DNA of 64,000 nt from Stenotrophomonas sp. VV52 (GTDB taxonomy: Bacteria > Pseudomonadota > Gammaproteobacteria > Xanthomonadales > Xanthomonadaceae): positions 770,051 through 834,050 of the forward strand of contig NZ_PKQQ01000001.1 in the NCBI RefSeq assembly GCF_002893095.1, in the 5' to 3' direction. The notes beneath the pieces were generated by a model. It saw only the letters and a list, made by a program, of their open reading frames with translations, was not told the origin of the DNA and ran no database searches. Positions 35,397-44,039 of this stretch are shown here, piece by piece; position 1 is the first letter of the stretch; every line of letters starts with the position of its first letter. The translations under genes and the position numbers were made by a program.

Positions 35397-36452
35397 TCAG
35401 AGCTGCCCGATAAAGTACTGCACAATCAGGCTGCTGACCGCCACTGCGACCCAGACGCCCAGCCCGAGCAGGATGGGGCGCACGCCGGTAGCGGCCATGC
35501 GGCGCAGGTTCGCGGACAGGCCAATGGCCGAAAGCGCGAAGACGATCAGCACTTCCGCCAGCAGGTGCAGCGCGGGCAGTGCGGCCGCAGGCACCCAGCC
35601 GGCGGTGCGAACGCCTGAGGCCACCAGGAACCACAGGATGAACCACGGAAAGATGGCGGCCAGGTTGAACGTGCCGGCGTCGGTGCCACCCGCGCTGCGC
35701 CGCTTGGCCAGCGTGGCCATGACCACGGTGAGGACCAGGCAGATCGGGATGATGAGGGTGGAGCGGGTCAGCTTGACGATGGTGGCGTAGCCGCCGGCCA
35801 GGTCGCTGTAGGCGTAGCCGGCGGCCACCACGGAGGAGGTGTCGTTGATCGCCGTGCCGGCCCACAGGCCGAACCCCTGGTCGCTCATCTGCATCAGGTG
35901 GCCCAGCAGCGGGAACAACAGCACCGCCACCAGGTTGAACAGGAAGATCGTGGAGATGGCAAAGGCGGTATCGTGATCGTCCGGCTTGATGATCGGCGTG
36001 ACCGCCGCAATGGCCGAGCCGCCGCAGATGGCCGTACCGACCCCGATCAGCACCGTGAGCTTGCCTTCCACGCGCAACCACCGGCCCAGCGCCCAGGCGC
36101 TCAGGAAGGCTATGGTGACGGTCACCAGCGTCACCGCCAAAGATTCCATGCCGGTCTTGAGCACTTCGCCCAGGCTCAGGCCGAAGCCCAGGGCAATGAT
36201 CGACCACTGCAGGACCTGCTTGCCGCCGAAACGGATGCCGGCGTCGAATCGGCTGCCGGGCGAGACCGTGTTCTTGACCACGATGCCCAGCAGGATGCCG
36301 AACACCGGGCCGCCAACCAGGGGCACCCAATGGCCCAGCACCAAGGCAACCGCCGCGACAGCGGCGGTCAGCAGCAGACCGGCGGCATGGCTGCCGATCC
36401 AACGGGAGGGATGTGTGAGAGAGCGTGGGACATGCATTTCGTGAGCAGCCAT
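35397..36452 (-). CDS. yeiH: YeiH-family putative sulfate/sulfite exporter
   Basis: The product has 351 residues and about ten membrane helices. Family features include GPVFGILLGIVVKNT, the conserved LGFGLSL, GVGTAICGGSAIAAV (about 145-159) and AGTAINDTSSVVAAGY (about 200-215), all characteristic of UPF0324/PSE. YeiH proteins are proposed inner-membrane exporters of sulfate or sulfite; the substrate is not proven by sequence. The gene is first in a minus-strand unit with a LysR regulator. Upstream (36,453-36,603) lie a CCATGCC hairpin and a REP pair. Confidence 0.9.
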   Translation of the reverse strand: MAAHEMHVPRSLTHPSRWIGSHAAGLLLTAAVAAVALVLGHWVPLVGGPVFGILLGIVVKNTVSPGSRFDAGIRFGGKQVLQWSIIALGFGLSLGEVLKTGMESLAVTLVTVTIAFLSAWALGRWLRVEGKLTVLIGVGTAICGGSAIAAVTPIIKPDDHDTAFAISTIFLFNLVAVLLFPLLGHLMQMSDQGFGLWAGTAINDTSSVVAAGYAYSDLAGGYATIVKLTRSTLIIPICLVLTVVMATLAKRRSAGGTDAGTFNLAAIFPWFILWFLVASGVRTAGWVPAAALPALHLLAEVLIVFALSAIGLSANLRRMAATGVRPILLGLGVWVAVAVSSLIVQYFIGQL

Positions 36453-36515
36453 GCTGAGACGGGATCAGTCTGCGCTCCGCTTCGATATGCATCCAATACA
36501 ATTAACGTAGATGAT

Positions 36516-36607
36516 CCATGCCAAAAAGGCATGGCATGTAATGCCGGCCGCCGGCCGGCTCAAGGCGACTCCAACCGAAAGGAGAGCCGGCCAGCGGCCG
36601 GCACTAC
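36516..36607. repeat. Hairpin plus inverted pair of GTAG REP palindromes
   Basis: CCATGCC/GGCATGG at 36516-36534 is a short hairpin. A REP unit at 36538-36561 (GTAATGCCGGCC, the last G changed) faces one at 36584-36607 (ending GGCACTAC). On the minus strand the second unit's GTAG contains the TAG stop codon of the MscS gene. Confidence 0.8.
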
Positions 36608-37611
36608 GTGGGCGCTCCGCCTTTGGACTCGCGCTGCGCCTCCTCCTTTGCATCGTTGACGGACAATGCCTGGCGTTCTTCCGGCGTCAGTGCTTCAGGT
36701 TCCCTGGCTGGGTCCGCGTCAACGTGGCGAAGGTTGTCGGACGCAGGAGAGCTCAGGGTAGAGATCACAACCTGGCGCCGGGGCAGGGTATTCAGTACGC
36801 CGTGTCGCTTCAGCGCGCTGTCGAGCTCCCACAGATAAGCGGCGCGCACCGCGGAGTTCCTGCGTGACGCCGCTTCGGTCAGCCACACCGCCAGCACGTA
36901 GTTCGTTACGCTCCCTTCGGCGCCCGCCAACCAGAGCTGCGGCCGCTTGGGTCCCGACGTGGCCAGCGTAAAGGGAACCTGCGCGGCGGCATCCAGCGCT
37001 GCCTTCTTCACCCGCTCCTTGTCCACGTCGATGTCTACGTCAAATGCAATCCGGACCCGCCGGTTGACCGAGCCATGTGTCCAGTTCACCAACCGCTTGG
37101 TCACGAATTCCGAGTTGGGAACCAGGATGTCGATGTTGTCGTTGGTCGTGATCAACGTGGAGCGGATATCGATCGACTTGACGACCCCACGCGTGTCCTT
37201 GTCCAGCTCGATGAAGTCGCCGACCTTCAGCGACCGGTCGAACAGCAGGATCAGCCCCGACACGAAGTTGCTGAAGATGGCCTGCATGCCGAAGCCAAGC
37301 CCCACCCCGATGGCCCCGGTAAACACCGCGAACTGGCTCAGCGGCAACCCGGCCACCTGCAGGGCGATCAGCACGCCGGCCACCAGGATGGCGTAGTGAA
37401 GCAATCGCGAGAAGGTGTACAGGGCCGCTTGGTTGGCGTCCGGGTGGCGGCGGCCGTAGCGATTGATCGCACGCCGACACACGCCTGCGATCAGCAAGGT
37501 GACCAGCACCGCTGTTACGCCGGCGAGCGCGTCGCCCACGCTGAGATGCCAGCCGAACATCGCGAGCGGCTCGAACGCCAGCGCATCCTGGAGCTTATGC
37601 AGATATCTCAT
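36604..37611 (-). CDS. MscS-family mechanosensitive channel
   Basis: The product has 335 residues with membrane segments near 23-43, 70-90 and 95-118. The MscS pore-lining helix and following beta domain are recognisable: VFTGAIGVGLGFGMQAIFSN, FVSGLILLFDRSLKVGDFIE, then GVVKSIDIRSTLITTNDNID and VPNSEFVTKRLVNWT. These channels release solutes on hypo-osmotic shock from the inner membrane. The C-terminal 50 residues are a charged tail with no structure evident. Ends inside a REP element and is probably monocistronic. Confidence 0.9.
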   Translation of the reverse strand: MRYLHKLQDALAFEPLAMFGWHLSVGDALAGVTAVLVTLLIAGVCRRAINRYGRRHPDANQAALYTFSRLLHYAILVAGVLIALQVAGLPLSQFAVFTGAIGVGLGFGMQAIFSNFVSGLILLFDRSLKVGDFIELDKDTRGVVKSIDIRSTLITTNDNIDILVPNSEFVTKRLVNWTHGSVNRRVRIAFDVDIDVDKERVKKAALDAAAQVPFTLATSGPKRPQLWLAGAEGSVTNYVLAVWLTEAASRRNSAVRAAYLWELDSALKRHGVLNTLPRRQVVISTLSSPASDNLRHVDADPAREPEALTPEERQALSVNDAKEEAQRESKGGAPT

Positions 37612-37692
37612 GATCCTGGGCCGCCTCGCGTTGGTGAAGCGGAGTAGGGCAACGACGCCTGTGCTGGCTACTATCGACGGGCTCCCAACGCA

Positions 37693-37718
37693 CGTCGACC
37701 GTAAAAGTACGGTCGACG
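37693..37718. terminator. 11-bp hairpin downstream of the LacI gene
   Basis: CGTCGACCGTA (37693-37703) pairs perfectly with TACGGTCGACG (37708-37718), 12 bases beyond the LacI stop. There is no T-run; it may stop or stabilise the transcript. Confidence 0.5.
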
Positions 37719-37729
37719 CCAGTGGGTTT

Positions 37730-38815
37730 CTACGGTCGGCCCGGCGGTTGCACTGACGCGCGCAGGATCAACTGGTGGGGCAGTACATGGTTCACGATGT
37801 TCTGCCGCGCGCCGGGCGTGCGCCTGATCTCGCCCAGCAGGATGTCGATCGCGGCGTCGGCCATCTCCGCTACCGGCTGGTGAATGGTGGTGACTTCCGG
37901 CCAGACCATGGTCGAGGCCGAGGTGTCATCGAAACCAACCACGGACAGGTCGCCCGGCACCTGCAGGCCACGACGATGCGCTACCGAGACCACCGCAGAC
38001 GCCATATCGTCATTGCTGGCGAAAATCGCGCTGGGCGGGCAGGGCAGTGACAGCAGCTGCTGCGCGGCCTCCAGCCCCGACCGGTATGTGAAGTGACCGG
38101 CGTAGACCAGTGCCTCGTCGTAGCCGATGCCGGCATCGACCAGGGCGTCACGGTAGCCCTGCGAGCGCTGCGCGCTGGCGGTCTGGTTGGGGTCGCCGGC
38201 AATGTAGCCGATGCGGCGATGACCCTGCGCGATCAGGTGCTCCACGATATCGCGGCTTGCGTGGCGGTCGTCGATGCGCACGCAGGAAATGCGGCCGCTG
38301 AAGTGGCCGGAGGCGATGGCGACCACGGCGATGCCGGCGTTGACGAATGCATCGACGATGGCCTTGGACTCGCATAATGGCGGCGGCAGGATCACGCCTG
38401 CGACGCGGCTGGCCAGGCTCCGTGCCGCCTCCCGGCGTGCCCGTGGCCCCAATTCATCCCAGCTCGCGATCAGCAGCTGCACCGCCGCCCGGGTGGAGCC
38501 GCGCAGGGCGCCGACCAGCAGTTCGCGCAGGTAGCTGGAACTGGGATTGGTGTAGATCAGCGCGATGCAGGTCTGCTGCGCGGCGGCCAATGCGCTGGCC
38601 GCCAGGTTGGGCCGGTAGTCCAGTGCCTGCACGCTGCGCAGCACCCGTTCCCGGTTTCCCTCACGCACGCCGGTGTGGCCGTTGATGACCCTCGAAACCG
38701 TCATGGCCGAAACCCCGGCATGCGCCGCGACCTCGTCGATGGTGACGGCGCTGCCTTTGCGACGCACCGCTTTGGGGGTGTTCCTCAAGGACCGGTCTCC
38801 TTTGCTGCGTTGCAT
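37730..38815 (-). CDS. LacI-family repressor, XylR-like (copy 1)
   Basis: The product has 361 residues. The HTH lies at about residues 24-45 (VTIDEVAAHAGVSAMTVSRV, then INGHTGV), with the hinge at RPNLAASALAA. The sugar-binding domain follows with typical segments IALIYTNPSSSYL, SRVAGVILPPPL, SNDDMASAVVSVAHRRGL and VVGFDDT. It is clearly paralogous to the second repressor in this locus (51118-52176). The gene is divergent from the TonB-receptor operon, and a perfect 14-bp palindromic operator lies between them at 38861-38874. Likely ligand: xylose or xylo-oligosaccharides, by analogy to Xanthomonas XylR (inference). Confidence 0.87.
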   Translation of the reverse strand: MQRSKGDRSLRNTPKAVRRKGSAVTIDEVAAHAGVSAMTVSRVINGHTGVREGNRERVLRSVQALDYRPNLAASALAAAQQTCIALIYTNPSSSYLRELLVGALRGSTRAAVQLLIASWDELGPRARREAARSLASRVAGVILPPPLCESKAIVDAFVNAGIAVVAIASGHFSGRISCVRIDDRHASRDIVEHLIAQGHRRIGYIAGDPNQTASAQRSQGYRDALVDAGIGYDEALVYAGHFTYRSGLEAAQQLLSLPCPPSAIFASNDDMASAVVSVAHRRGLQVPGDLSVVGFDDTSASTMVWPEVTTIHQPVAEMADAAIDILLGEIRRTPGARQNIVNHVLPHQLILRASVQPPGRP

Positions 38816-38860
38816 GATGACAACGGTGTGACGGAGTGATTAGTCTGCGCCCTGACGCGA

Positions 38861-38874
38861 TGGTAGCGCTACCA
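38861..38874. promoter_or_regulatory. Perfect palindromic LacI-type operator before the TonB-receptor operon
   Basis: TGGTAGCGCTACCA is a perfect 14-bp palindrome between the divergent LacI and receptor genes. It resembles the xyl-box reported for xylan genes of Xanthomonas. Another copy lies before xylB. Confidence 0.85.
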
Positions 38875-39014
38875 CTGAGCCGGGGTAAGGCCAGCGGAGA
38901 TTCCCCCATTTACCACGCGCATGTTCTGGCAACTGCAAGCGATTTCGAGGTCCCACCGCGCCCTTGGCGTGGTGCGAAGTACATCCATTCGATCGTATGT
39001 CAGAGGGGAGAGTC

Positions 39015-39065
39015 ATGAGCGCTTGTGCTTTCCGTCGTACCCCAGACCTGAGGGCTCACGCATGA
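39015..39065 (+). CDS. 16-residue leader peptide overlapping the receptor start
   Basis: ATG 39015 to TGA 39063-39065 encodes MSACAFRRTPDLRAHA. AGGGGAG lies four bases before its ATG, a stronger ribosome binding site than that of the receptor gene. Its stop overlaps the receptor ATG (ATGA at 39062-39065), so ribosomes ending here could restart on the receptor. It may couple or attenuate receptor translation. No conservation can be checked here. Confidence 0.45.
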   Translation: MSACAFRRTPDLRAHA

Positions 39066-42000
39066 GCCGCAAGCTGGCGAAACTAACGTCCCGGGCCATG
39101 TTCACCTTCGTCGGTGGCGTCCTGGTCATCAATCCCGCTTTTGCACAGGACGCGTCGACGCCGGCACCGGCCACGACCGCTCAGCAGACCCAGAGCACGC
39201 CGACCCAGCTCGACACGGTGCAGGTCACCGGTATCCGCAACAGCCTCAGCCAGGCGATGGATATCAAGCGCGACTCGGCGGGCGTGGTGGACGCGATCAG
39301 TGCCGAAGACATCGGCAAGTTCCCCGATACCAACCTGGCCGAGTCCCTGCAGCGCATCACCGGCATCTCGATCGAGCGTCGCGATGGTGAAGGCGCACAG
39401 GTCACCGCGCGTGGCTTTGGTCCGCAGTTCAACATGGTGACCCTCAACGGCCGCCAGATGCCCGGTGCCGACGCGTTCGGTGCGGCAGGGCAGGTCGCCA
39501 TCGGCGGCGTGGACGGCGGTACCCGCGCCTTCAATTTCGCACAGTTGGCCGCTGAAGCGGTCAACGGCATCGAGGTGTTCAAGACCAGCCAGGCCAACGT
39601 CCCCAGCGGCGGTATCGGCGCCACCATCAACATCCTCACCGGTCGCCCGTTCGACCATGAGGGCACCGTGGCCAGCGCCGGCGCCAAGATCGTCTCCGAC
39701 CAGAGCCAGCCGTTCGACAACGACATCACCCCGGAACTGTCCGGTATCTTCAGCTACACCAACCCGGACAAGACCTGGGGCGTAGGCGTCAGCGCGAGCT
39801 ACCAGAAGCGCAAGGGCGGCTCGGTACAGGCCACCAACAACTACTGGAACATCCAGCCGTGGACCGGGACCATGCCCGGCAACCCGACCGTGACCAATGC
39901 ACCGGCGATCGGCGCGCTGTACGGGCGCCCGAACGACCTGCGCTATGCCTTCGCCGACTTCGAGCGCGAGCGCATCAATGGCCAGGCGGTGCTGCAGTTC
40001 GCACCGACCGACGCGGTCACGCTGACCCTGGACTACACCTACTCGACCAACGAGATCGAAGAGAATCGTGGCGAGCAGGGCATGTGGCTGCAGAACAGCA
40101 ACTACACCGACGTGGTCTTCGACACCAGCGGTGCGGTCGCCACGCCGATCTACATCCGCGAAATCGCCGGCACCAAGGACTTCGGGCTCGAGCAGCAGCG
40201 CAGCATGCAGAAGTACAAGCTGGGTTCGCTCGGCTTCAACGCCACCTGGAACATCACCGACCGCTTCAAGCTGAGCTTCGACGGCCACGACTCGAAGAAC
40301 GAGAGCCGCCCGAACGATCCGCTCACCGGCGGTGGCTCCATCTTCTCCAGTATCGCCGGCACCAACAACTGCACCACCGGTCCGCAGTGCGGTGGCACCT
40401 ACGTGCAGGAAATGGTCTGGAACAACGGGCTGCCGGTGGGCACCCAGGTCTGGTATCCGACTGCCGCCGACGCCATCGCCAAGACCAATGGCGTGGTCAA
40501 CGCGGGCTTCGTGCCGGGTGAGATCGGCTCGCAGGTGCTGCGCATCAACTCGCAGACCCAGATCAGCGAGATCAAGCAGGGGCGCGTGGATGGTGAGTGG
40601 GCCTTCGACGCGGGCCGCTTCCAGTTCGGCGTGGACTCCAGCAAGCAGACCACCCACCGCCTGCAGGCCGCGGAAAACTACAACACCCTGGGCGACTGGG
40701 GCGTAGCCAACGTCAATGGCGACGTGGCCAACGGCCTGATGGACCTGCTGCAGCCGGTGAACATCGTCGGCATGTTCGACGACTTCAACGTCAACAGCTT
40801 CAGCGCCTGGCGTGGCGACGCCGGCCGACTGGCGCAGTGGGCCGGGCAGTACTACGGCGCCAATCTGGGGGTCAGCCCGCAGAATGCGGCCGACAACCGG
40901 GTCGAAGAGAAGACCAATTCGGCCTATGTCCAGATCGAGCTGGACGGCGACCTGGGTGGCCACCGCACCAATACGCGCCTGGGCGTCCGCTACGAAACCA
41001 CGGATGTGGTCTCGACGTCGATCATCGCCACGCCCGAATCCATCCAGTGGCAGGCCAACAACGACTTCCGCGTGTTGTTGTCCGACGACAAGCAGCCGTT
41101 CACCGAGAAGACCAGCTACAGCTACATCCTGCCGAACCTGGACTTCAGCATCGACCTGCTGGACGACCTGAAGGGCCGCATCTCGTTCGGCAAGAGCATC
41201 GCGCGTGCGCCGATCGGCAACCTGTATGCCGGTCCCACCGCACAGCAGCCGTTCGGTTCGGTGCTGATCGACCCGTCCTCGCGGGCCAGTGGCACGGCGC
41301 AGAACCCGGCGCTCAAGCCGCTGGAATCGGACAACCTGGACCTGGCTCTGGAGTGGTATTTCGCCGATGCCAGTTATGTGTCGGTGACCTACTGGAACAA
41401 GCAGGTCGACAACTTCATCGGCAACACCATCGTGCAGGAAAACCTGTACGGCCTGCGCGACCCGACCTCCGGGCCGGACGCACAGGCGGCGCTGGGGTTC
41501 CTGACCAGTGGCGCCTGTATCACCCAGGTGGGTCCGGCCAACGCGGCGGCCTGCTCGGCCAATGACACCTCCCTGTTCACCGCATTGGCGCTGCTGCGCA
41601 ACAATCCGGCCGGGCTGGGCGCCTACAACGGCACTGACGCACAGGTGCTGGCGACCGAGGCGGCCTACGACCTGTACGGGGAGGCGGACGATCCGCTGTA
41701 CCAGTTCAACGTCAACCGTCCGATCAACCAGAACCAGTCCAAGCTGCATGGCTGGGAACTGGGTGGGCAGTACTTCTTCGGCGACACCGGCTTCGGCGTG
41801 CTGGCCAACTACACCATCGTCAACGGTGACGTCGGCTACAACGATGCGGGCGACCCGAACGTCGACCAGTTCTCGCTGACCGGCCTGAGCGACACCGCCA
41901 ACGCCATGCTGATGTACGAAAAGTATGGCTGGTCGGTCCGCCTGGCCTGGAACTGGCGCGACCAGTACCTGATCCTGGCCAACCAGGGGTCGAGCCGAAA

Positions 42001-42196
42001 CCCGTACTATGTGGAAGAGTACGATCAGTGGGATCTCAGCGTGGGGTATACGCTGAATGACAACTGGTCGTTCAGCTTGGAAGCCATCAACCTGACGGGC
42101 GAGGACGTGCGGTGGCGTTCGCGCACCTCGCAGATGATGGTGAAGTTGGCTGACCAGGATCCGCGTTACATGCTTGGCGTTCGTTACAGGTTCTGA
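39062..42196 (+). CDS. TonB-dependent receptor (xylo-oligosaccharide uptake candidate)
   Basis: The product has 1044 residues from the ATG at 39062 (GAGGG seven bases upstream). The signal peptide ends at INPAFAQ (residue 29). The TonB box is DTVQVTG at 51-57, the plug follows (residues about 65-220, with ISAEDIGKFPDTNLAESLQR and GFGPQFNMVTLNGRQMPG), then a long barrel ending in MLGVRYRF with terminal Phe. This is the large receptor class found in Xanthomonadaceae carbohydrate loci, which take up oligosaccharides using TonB energy. The operator upstream and the xylose genes downstream point to xylan fragments as ligand. SapC, cupin and halogenase genes follow closely, a set often linked to such receptors. 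Confidence 0.92.
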   Translation: MSRKLAKLTSRAMFTFVGGVLVINPAFAQDASTPAPATTAQQTQSTPTQLDTVQVTGIRNSLSQAMDIKRDSAGVVDAISAEDIGKFPDTNLAESLQRITGISIERRDGEGAQVTARGFGPQFNMVTLNGRQMPGADAFGAAGQVAIGGVDGGTRAFNFAQLAAEAVNGIEVFKTSQANVPSGGIGATINILTGRPFDHEGTVASAGAKIVSDQSQPFDNDITPELSGIFSYTNPDKTWGVGVSASYQKRKGGSVQATNNYWNIQPWTGTMPGNPTVTNAPAIGALYGRPNDLRYAFADFERERINGQAVLQFAPTDAVTLTLDYTYSTNEIEENRGEQGMWLQNSNYTDVVFDTSGAVATPIYIREIAGTKDFGLEQQRSMQKYKLGSLGFNATWNITDRFKLSFDGHDSKNESRPNDPLTGGGSIFSSIAGTNNCTTGPQCGGTYVQEMVWNNGLPVGTQVWYPTAADAIAKTNGVVNAGFVPGEIGSQVLRINSQTQISEIKQGRVDGEWAFDAGRFQFGVDSSKQTTHRLQAAENYNTLGDWGVANVNGDVANGLMDLLQPVNIVGMFDDFNVNSFSAWRGDAGRLAQWAGQYYGANLGVSPQNAADNRVEEKTNSAYVQIELDGDLGGHRTNTRLGVRYETTDVVSTSIIATPESIQWQANNDFRVLLSDDKQPFTEKTSYSYILPNLDFSIDLLDDLKGRISFGKSIARAPIGNLYAGPTAQQPFGSVLIDPSSRASGTAQNPALKPLESDNLDLALEWYFADASYVSVTYWNKQVDNFIGNTIVQENLYGLRDPTSGPDAQAALGFLTSGACITQVGPANAAACSANDTSLFTALALLRNNPAGLGAYNGTDAQVLATEAAYDLYGEADDPLYQFNVNRPINQNQSKLHGWELGGQYFFGDTGFGVLANYTIVNGDVGYNDAGDPNVDQFSLTGLSDTANAMLMYEKYGWSVRLAWNWRDQYLILANQGSSRNPYYVEEYDQWDLSVGYTLNDNWSFSLEAINLTGEDVRWRSRTSQMMVKLADQDPRYMLGVRYRF

Positions 42197-42263
42197 ACAG
42201 GTCACGGGTGCCGTTGCTTGGGCAGCGGCACCCGTGCAGGCTCCTGCTGGGATTGGACTACAC

Positions 42264-43004
42264 ATGCCGCGTTACGAAATGCTCAACAACATCGCCCACC
42301 GCGACCTGCGCGTGGCGACCGGCTTCGGACCTGAATTCGGCGACGCGGTCGGCATGGTGCCGGCGTACCCGAGCGAGTTCGCCGAACTGCAGCGCGAATA
42401 CCCCATTTTCCTGCGCAGGGACACCGCCACCGGGGCGTGGCAGTCGGTGGTCCTGCTGGGCTTTGAACAACACGAGAACCTGTACCTGGACGAGGGCCGC
42501 TGGAACGCGTCGTACCTGCCAGGGGCCGCGGCCAAGGGCCCGTTCCTGATCGGGTTCCAGGAAAACCGCATAGACGGCGAACTCACCCGCGAAGCGGTGC
42601 TGCACGTGGACCTGGATCACCCGCGCGTGAACAACAGCGCTGGCGAACCGGTGTTCCTGCCGCAGGGTGGCAATACCCCGTATCTCGACCACATCGCCAC
42701 CGTGCTGCGCGGCATCAACGATGGCCATGCCTTCGGCGCGGAGATGTTTGCGATGCTGGACGCCAAGGGGCTGATCCAGCCGGTCACGCTCGACGTGCAG
42801 ATCGACGCCGAGCATCGGGTCGGCGTCAACGGCCTGCACGCGGTCGACCGCGATCGCCTGGCCGCGCTGGACGGTGACGCGTTGGCCGAGCTCAACCGCG
42901 CCGGTTACCTGGAAGGTGCGTATCTGATGCTTGCCTCGCTGCATAACATGCGACGGCTCATCGCCGAGAAACAGCGCCGCCTGCGCCTGCAGGGCAGGAA
43001 CTGA
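42264..43004 (+). CDS. SapC-family protein
   Basis: The product has 246 residues from the ATG at 42264; the longer frame overlapping the receptor end is not used. It matches the SapC family: MPRYEMLNNIAHRDLRV near the start, then VPAYPSEFAELQREYPIFLR (about 31-50) and LPQGGNTPYLDHIATVLRGI. There is no signal peptide or membrane segment, so it is probably cytoplasmic. SapC was named from a Campylobacter S-layer locus, but in Caulobacter and Xanthomonas relatives it accompanies TonB receptors with unknown function. The next gene starts three bases after its stop. Confidence 0.82.
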   Translation: MPRYEMLNNIAHRDLRVATGFGPEFGDAVGMVPAYPSEFAELQREYPIFLRRDTATGAWQSVVLLGFEQHENLYLDEGRWNASYLPGAAAKGPFLIGFQENRIDGELTREAVLHVDLDHPRVNNSAGEPVFLPQGGNTPYLDHIATVLRGINDGHAFGAEMFAMLDAKGLIQPVTLDVQIDAEHRVGVNGLHAVDRDRLAALDGDALAELNRAGYLEGAYLMLASLHNMRRLIAEKQRRLRLQGRN

Positions 43005-43007
43005 GCG

Positions 43008-44027
43008 ATGGCCGACGGGGCGGCGATGCGGACACTGGAAGGGCTGGCGCCTGCCGCGCTGCCGCTGGAGGCGCTGGTCGCCGCCGGCGAACCCGTGGTG
43101 CTGCGCGGCGTCGTGCGTGACTGGGGCCTTGTCCAGGCCGGGCTGCGCTCGACCAACGACGCCATGGACTACCTGCGTGGGTTCGACGCCGGCGTGCCGG
43201 TGCCGTATTCCCATGGCGAACCCGCCATCCAGGGCCGTCCGTTCTACAACGCCGACTTCACCGAACTGAATTTCGAGGTTCGGCGTGGCGTGCTGGGTGA
43301 GGTACTGGAGGAGATCGCGCAGCACGTTGACGATCCCCAAGCGCCCATGTACTACATCTCTTCGCTGCTGATCGATCGGGCACTACCGGGCTTCTCCGAG
43401 CACAACGACGCCGGCCTGGCCGGGCAGGGCATCGACGCCTCGGCCAGCATCTGGATCGGCAACCGGGTCACCGCGTCCTGCCATTTCGACACGCCGGACA
43501 ACCTGGCCTGCTGCGCAGTGGGACGTCGCCGCTTCACCCTGTTTCCGCCGGAGCAGATCGACAACCTCTATCCGGGCCCGCTCGAGCCTACGCCGGGCGG
43601 CCAGGTGGTCAGCGTGGTGGATTTCGACACTCCGGATTTCGAACGCCATCCCCGGTTCCGTGACGCACTGGCCAGCGCGGTCACCGCCGAGCTGGAACCC
43701 GGCGATGCGATCTTCATCCCCAGCATGTGGTGGCACCACGTGCGCAGCCTGGCACCATTCAACGTATTGGTGAACTACTGGTGGCGCAGCGTGCCCGGCT
43801 TCCTGTCCTCGCCGTTGCCGGCCCTGCAGCATGCCCTGTGGGCGCTGCGCGACCTGCCGCCGCGCGAGAAGCAGGCGTGGGCGAAGATCTTTGAGTACTA
43901 CGTTTTTGGACCCGCAGAGCGCGCCGGGCAGCACCTGCCCGAGGCCGCCCGCGGCGAGCTGGCACCGTTCGACGAACTGCAGGCGCGCCGCACGCGCGCC
44001 CAGCTGCTCGCTCGACTCAACCGCTGA
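43008..44027 (+). CDS. Cupin-like (JmjC-type) oxygenase
   Basis: The product has 339 residues. The 2-His-1-carboxylate iron site of JmjC/cupin_8 proteins is visible: CHFDTPDNLACCAVG (His 159, Asp 161) and IPSMWWHHVRSL (His 243 or 244). FTLFPPEQIDNLYPGPL and NVLVNYWWR are typical of the FIH-like group, which hydroxylate proteins or other substrates with 2-oxoglutarate and iron. The substrate is unknown. The gene is cotranscribed between sapC (3-base gap) and the halogenase gene (12-base gap). Confidence 0.85.
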   Translation: MADGAAMRTLEGLAPAALPLEALVAAGEPVVLRGVVRDWGLVQAGLRSTNDAMDYLRGFDAGVPVPYSHGEPAIQGRPFYNADFTELNFEVRRGVLGEVLEEIAQHVDDPQAPMYYISSLLIDRALPGFSEHNDAGLAGQGIDASASIWIGNRVTASCHFDTPDNLACCAVGRRRFTLFPPEQIDNLYPGPLEPTPGGQVVSVVDFDTPDFERHPRFRDALASAVTAELEPGDAIFIPSMWWHHVRSLAPFNVLVNYWWRSVPGFLSSPLPALQHALWALRDLPPREKQAWAKIFEYYVFGPAERAGQHLPEAARGELAPFDELQARRTRAQLLARLNR

Positions 44028-44039
44028 CAGGGGATCGCT

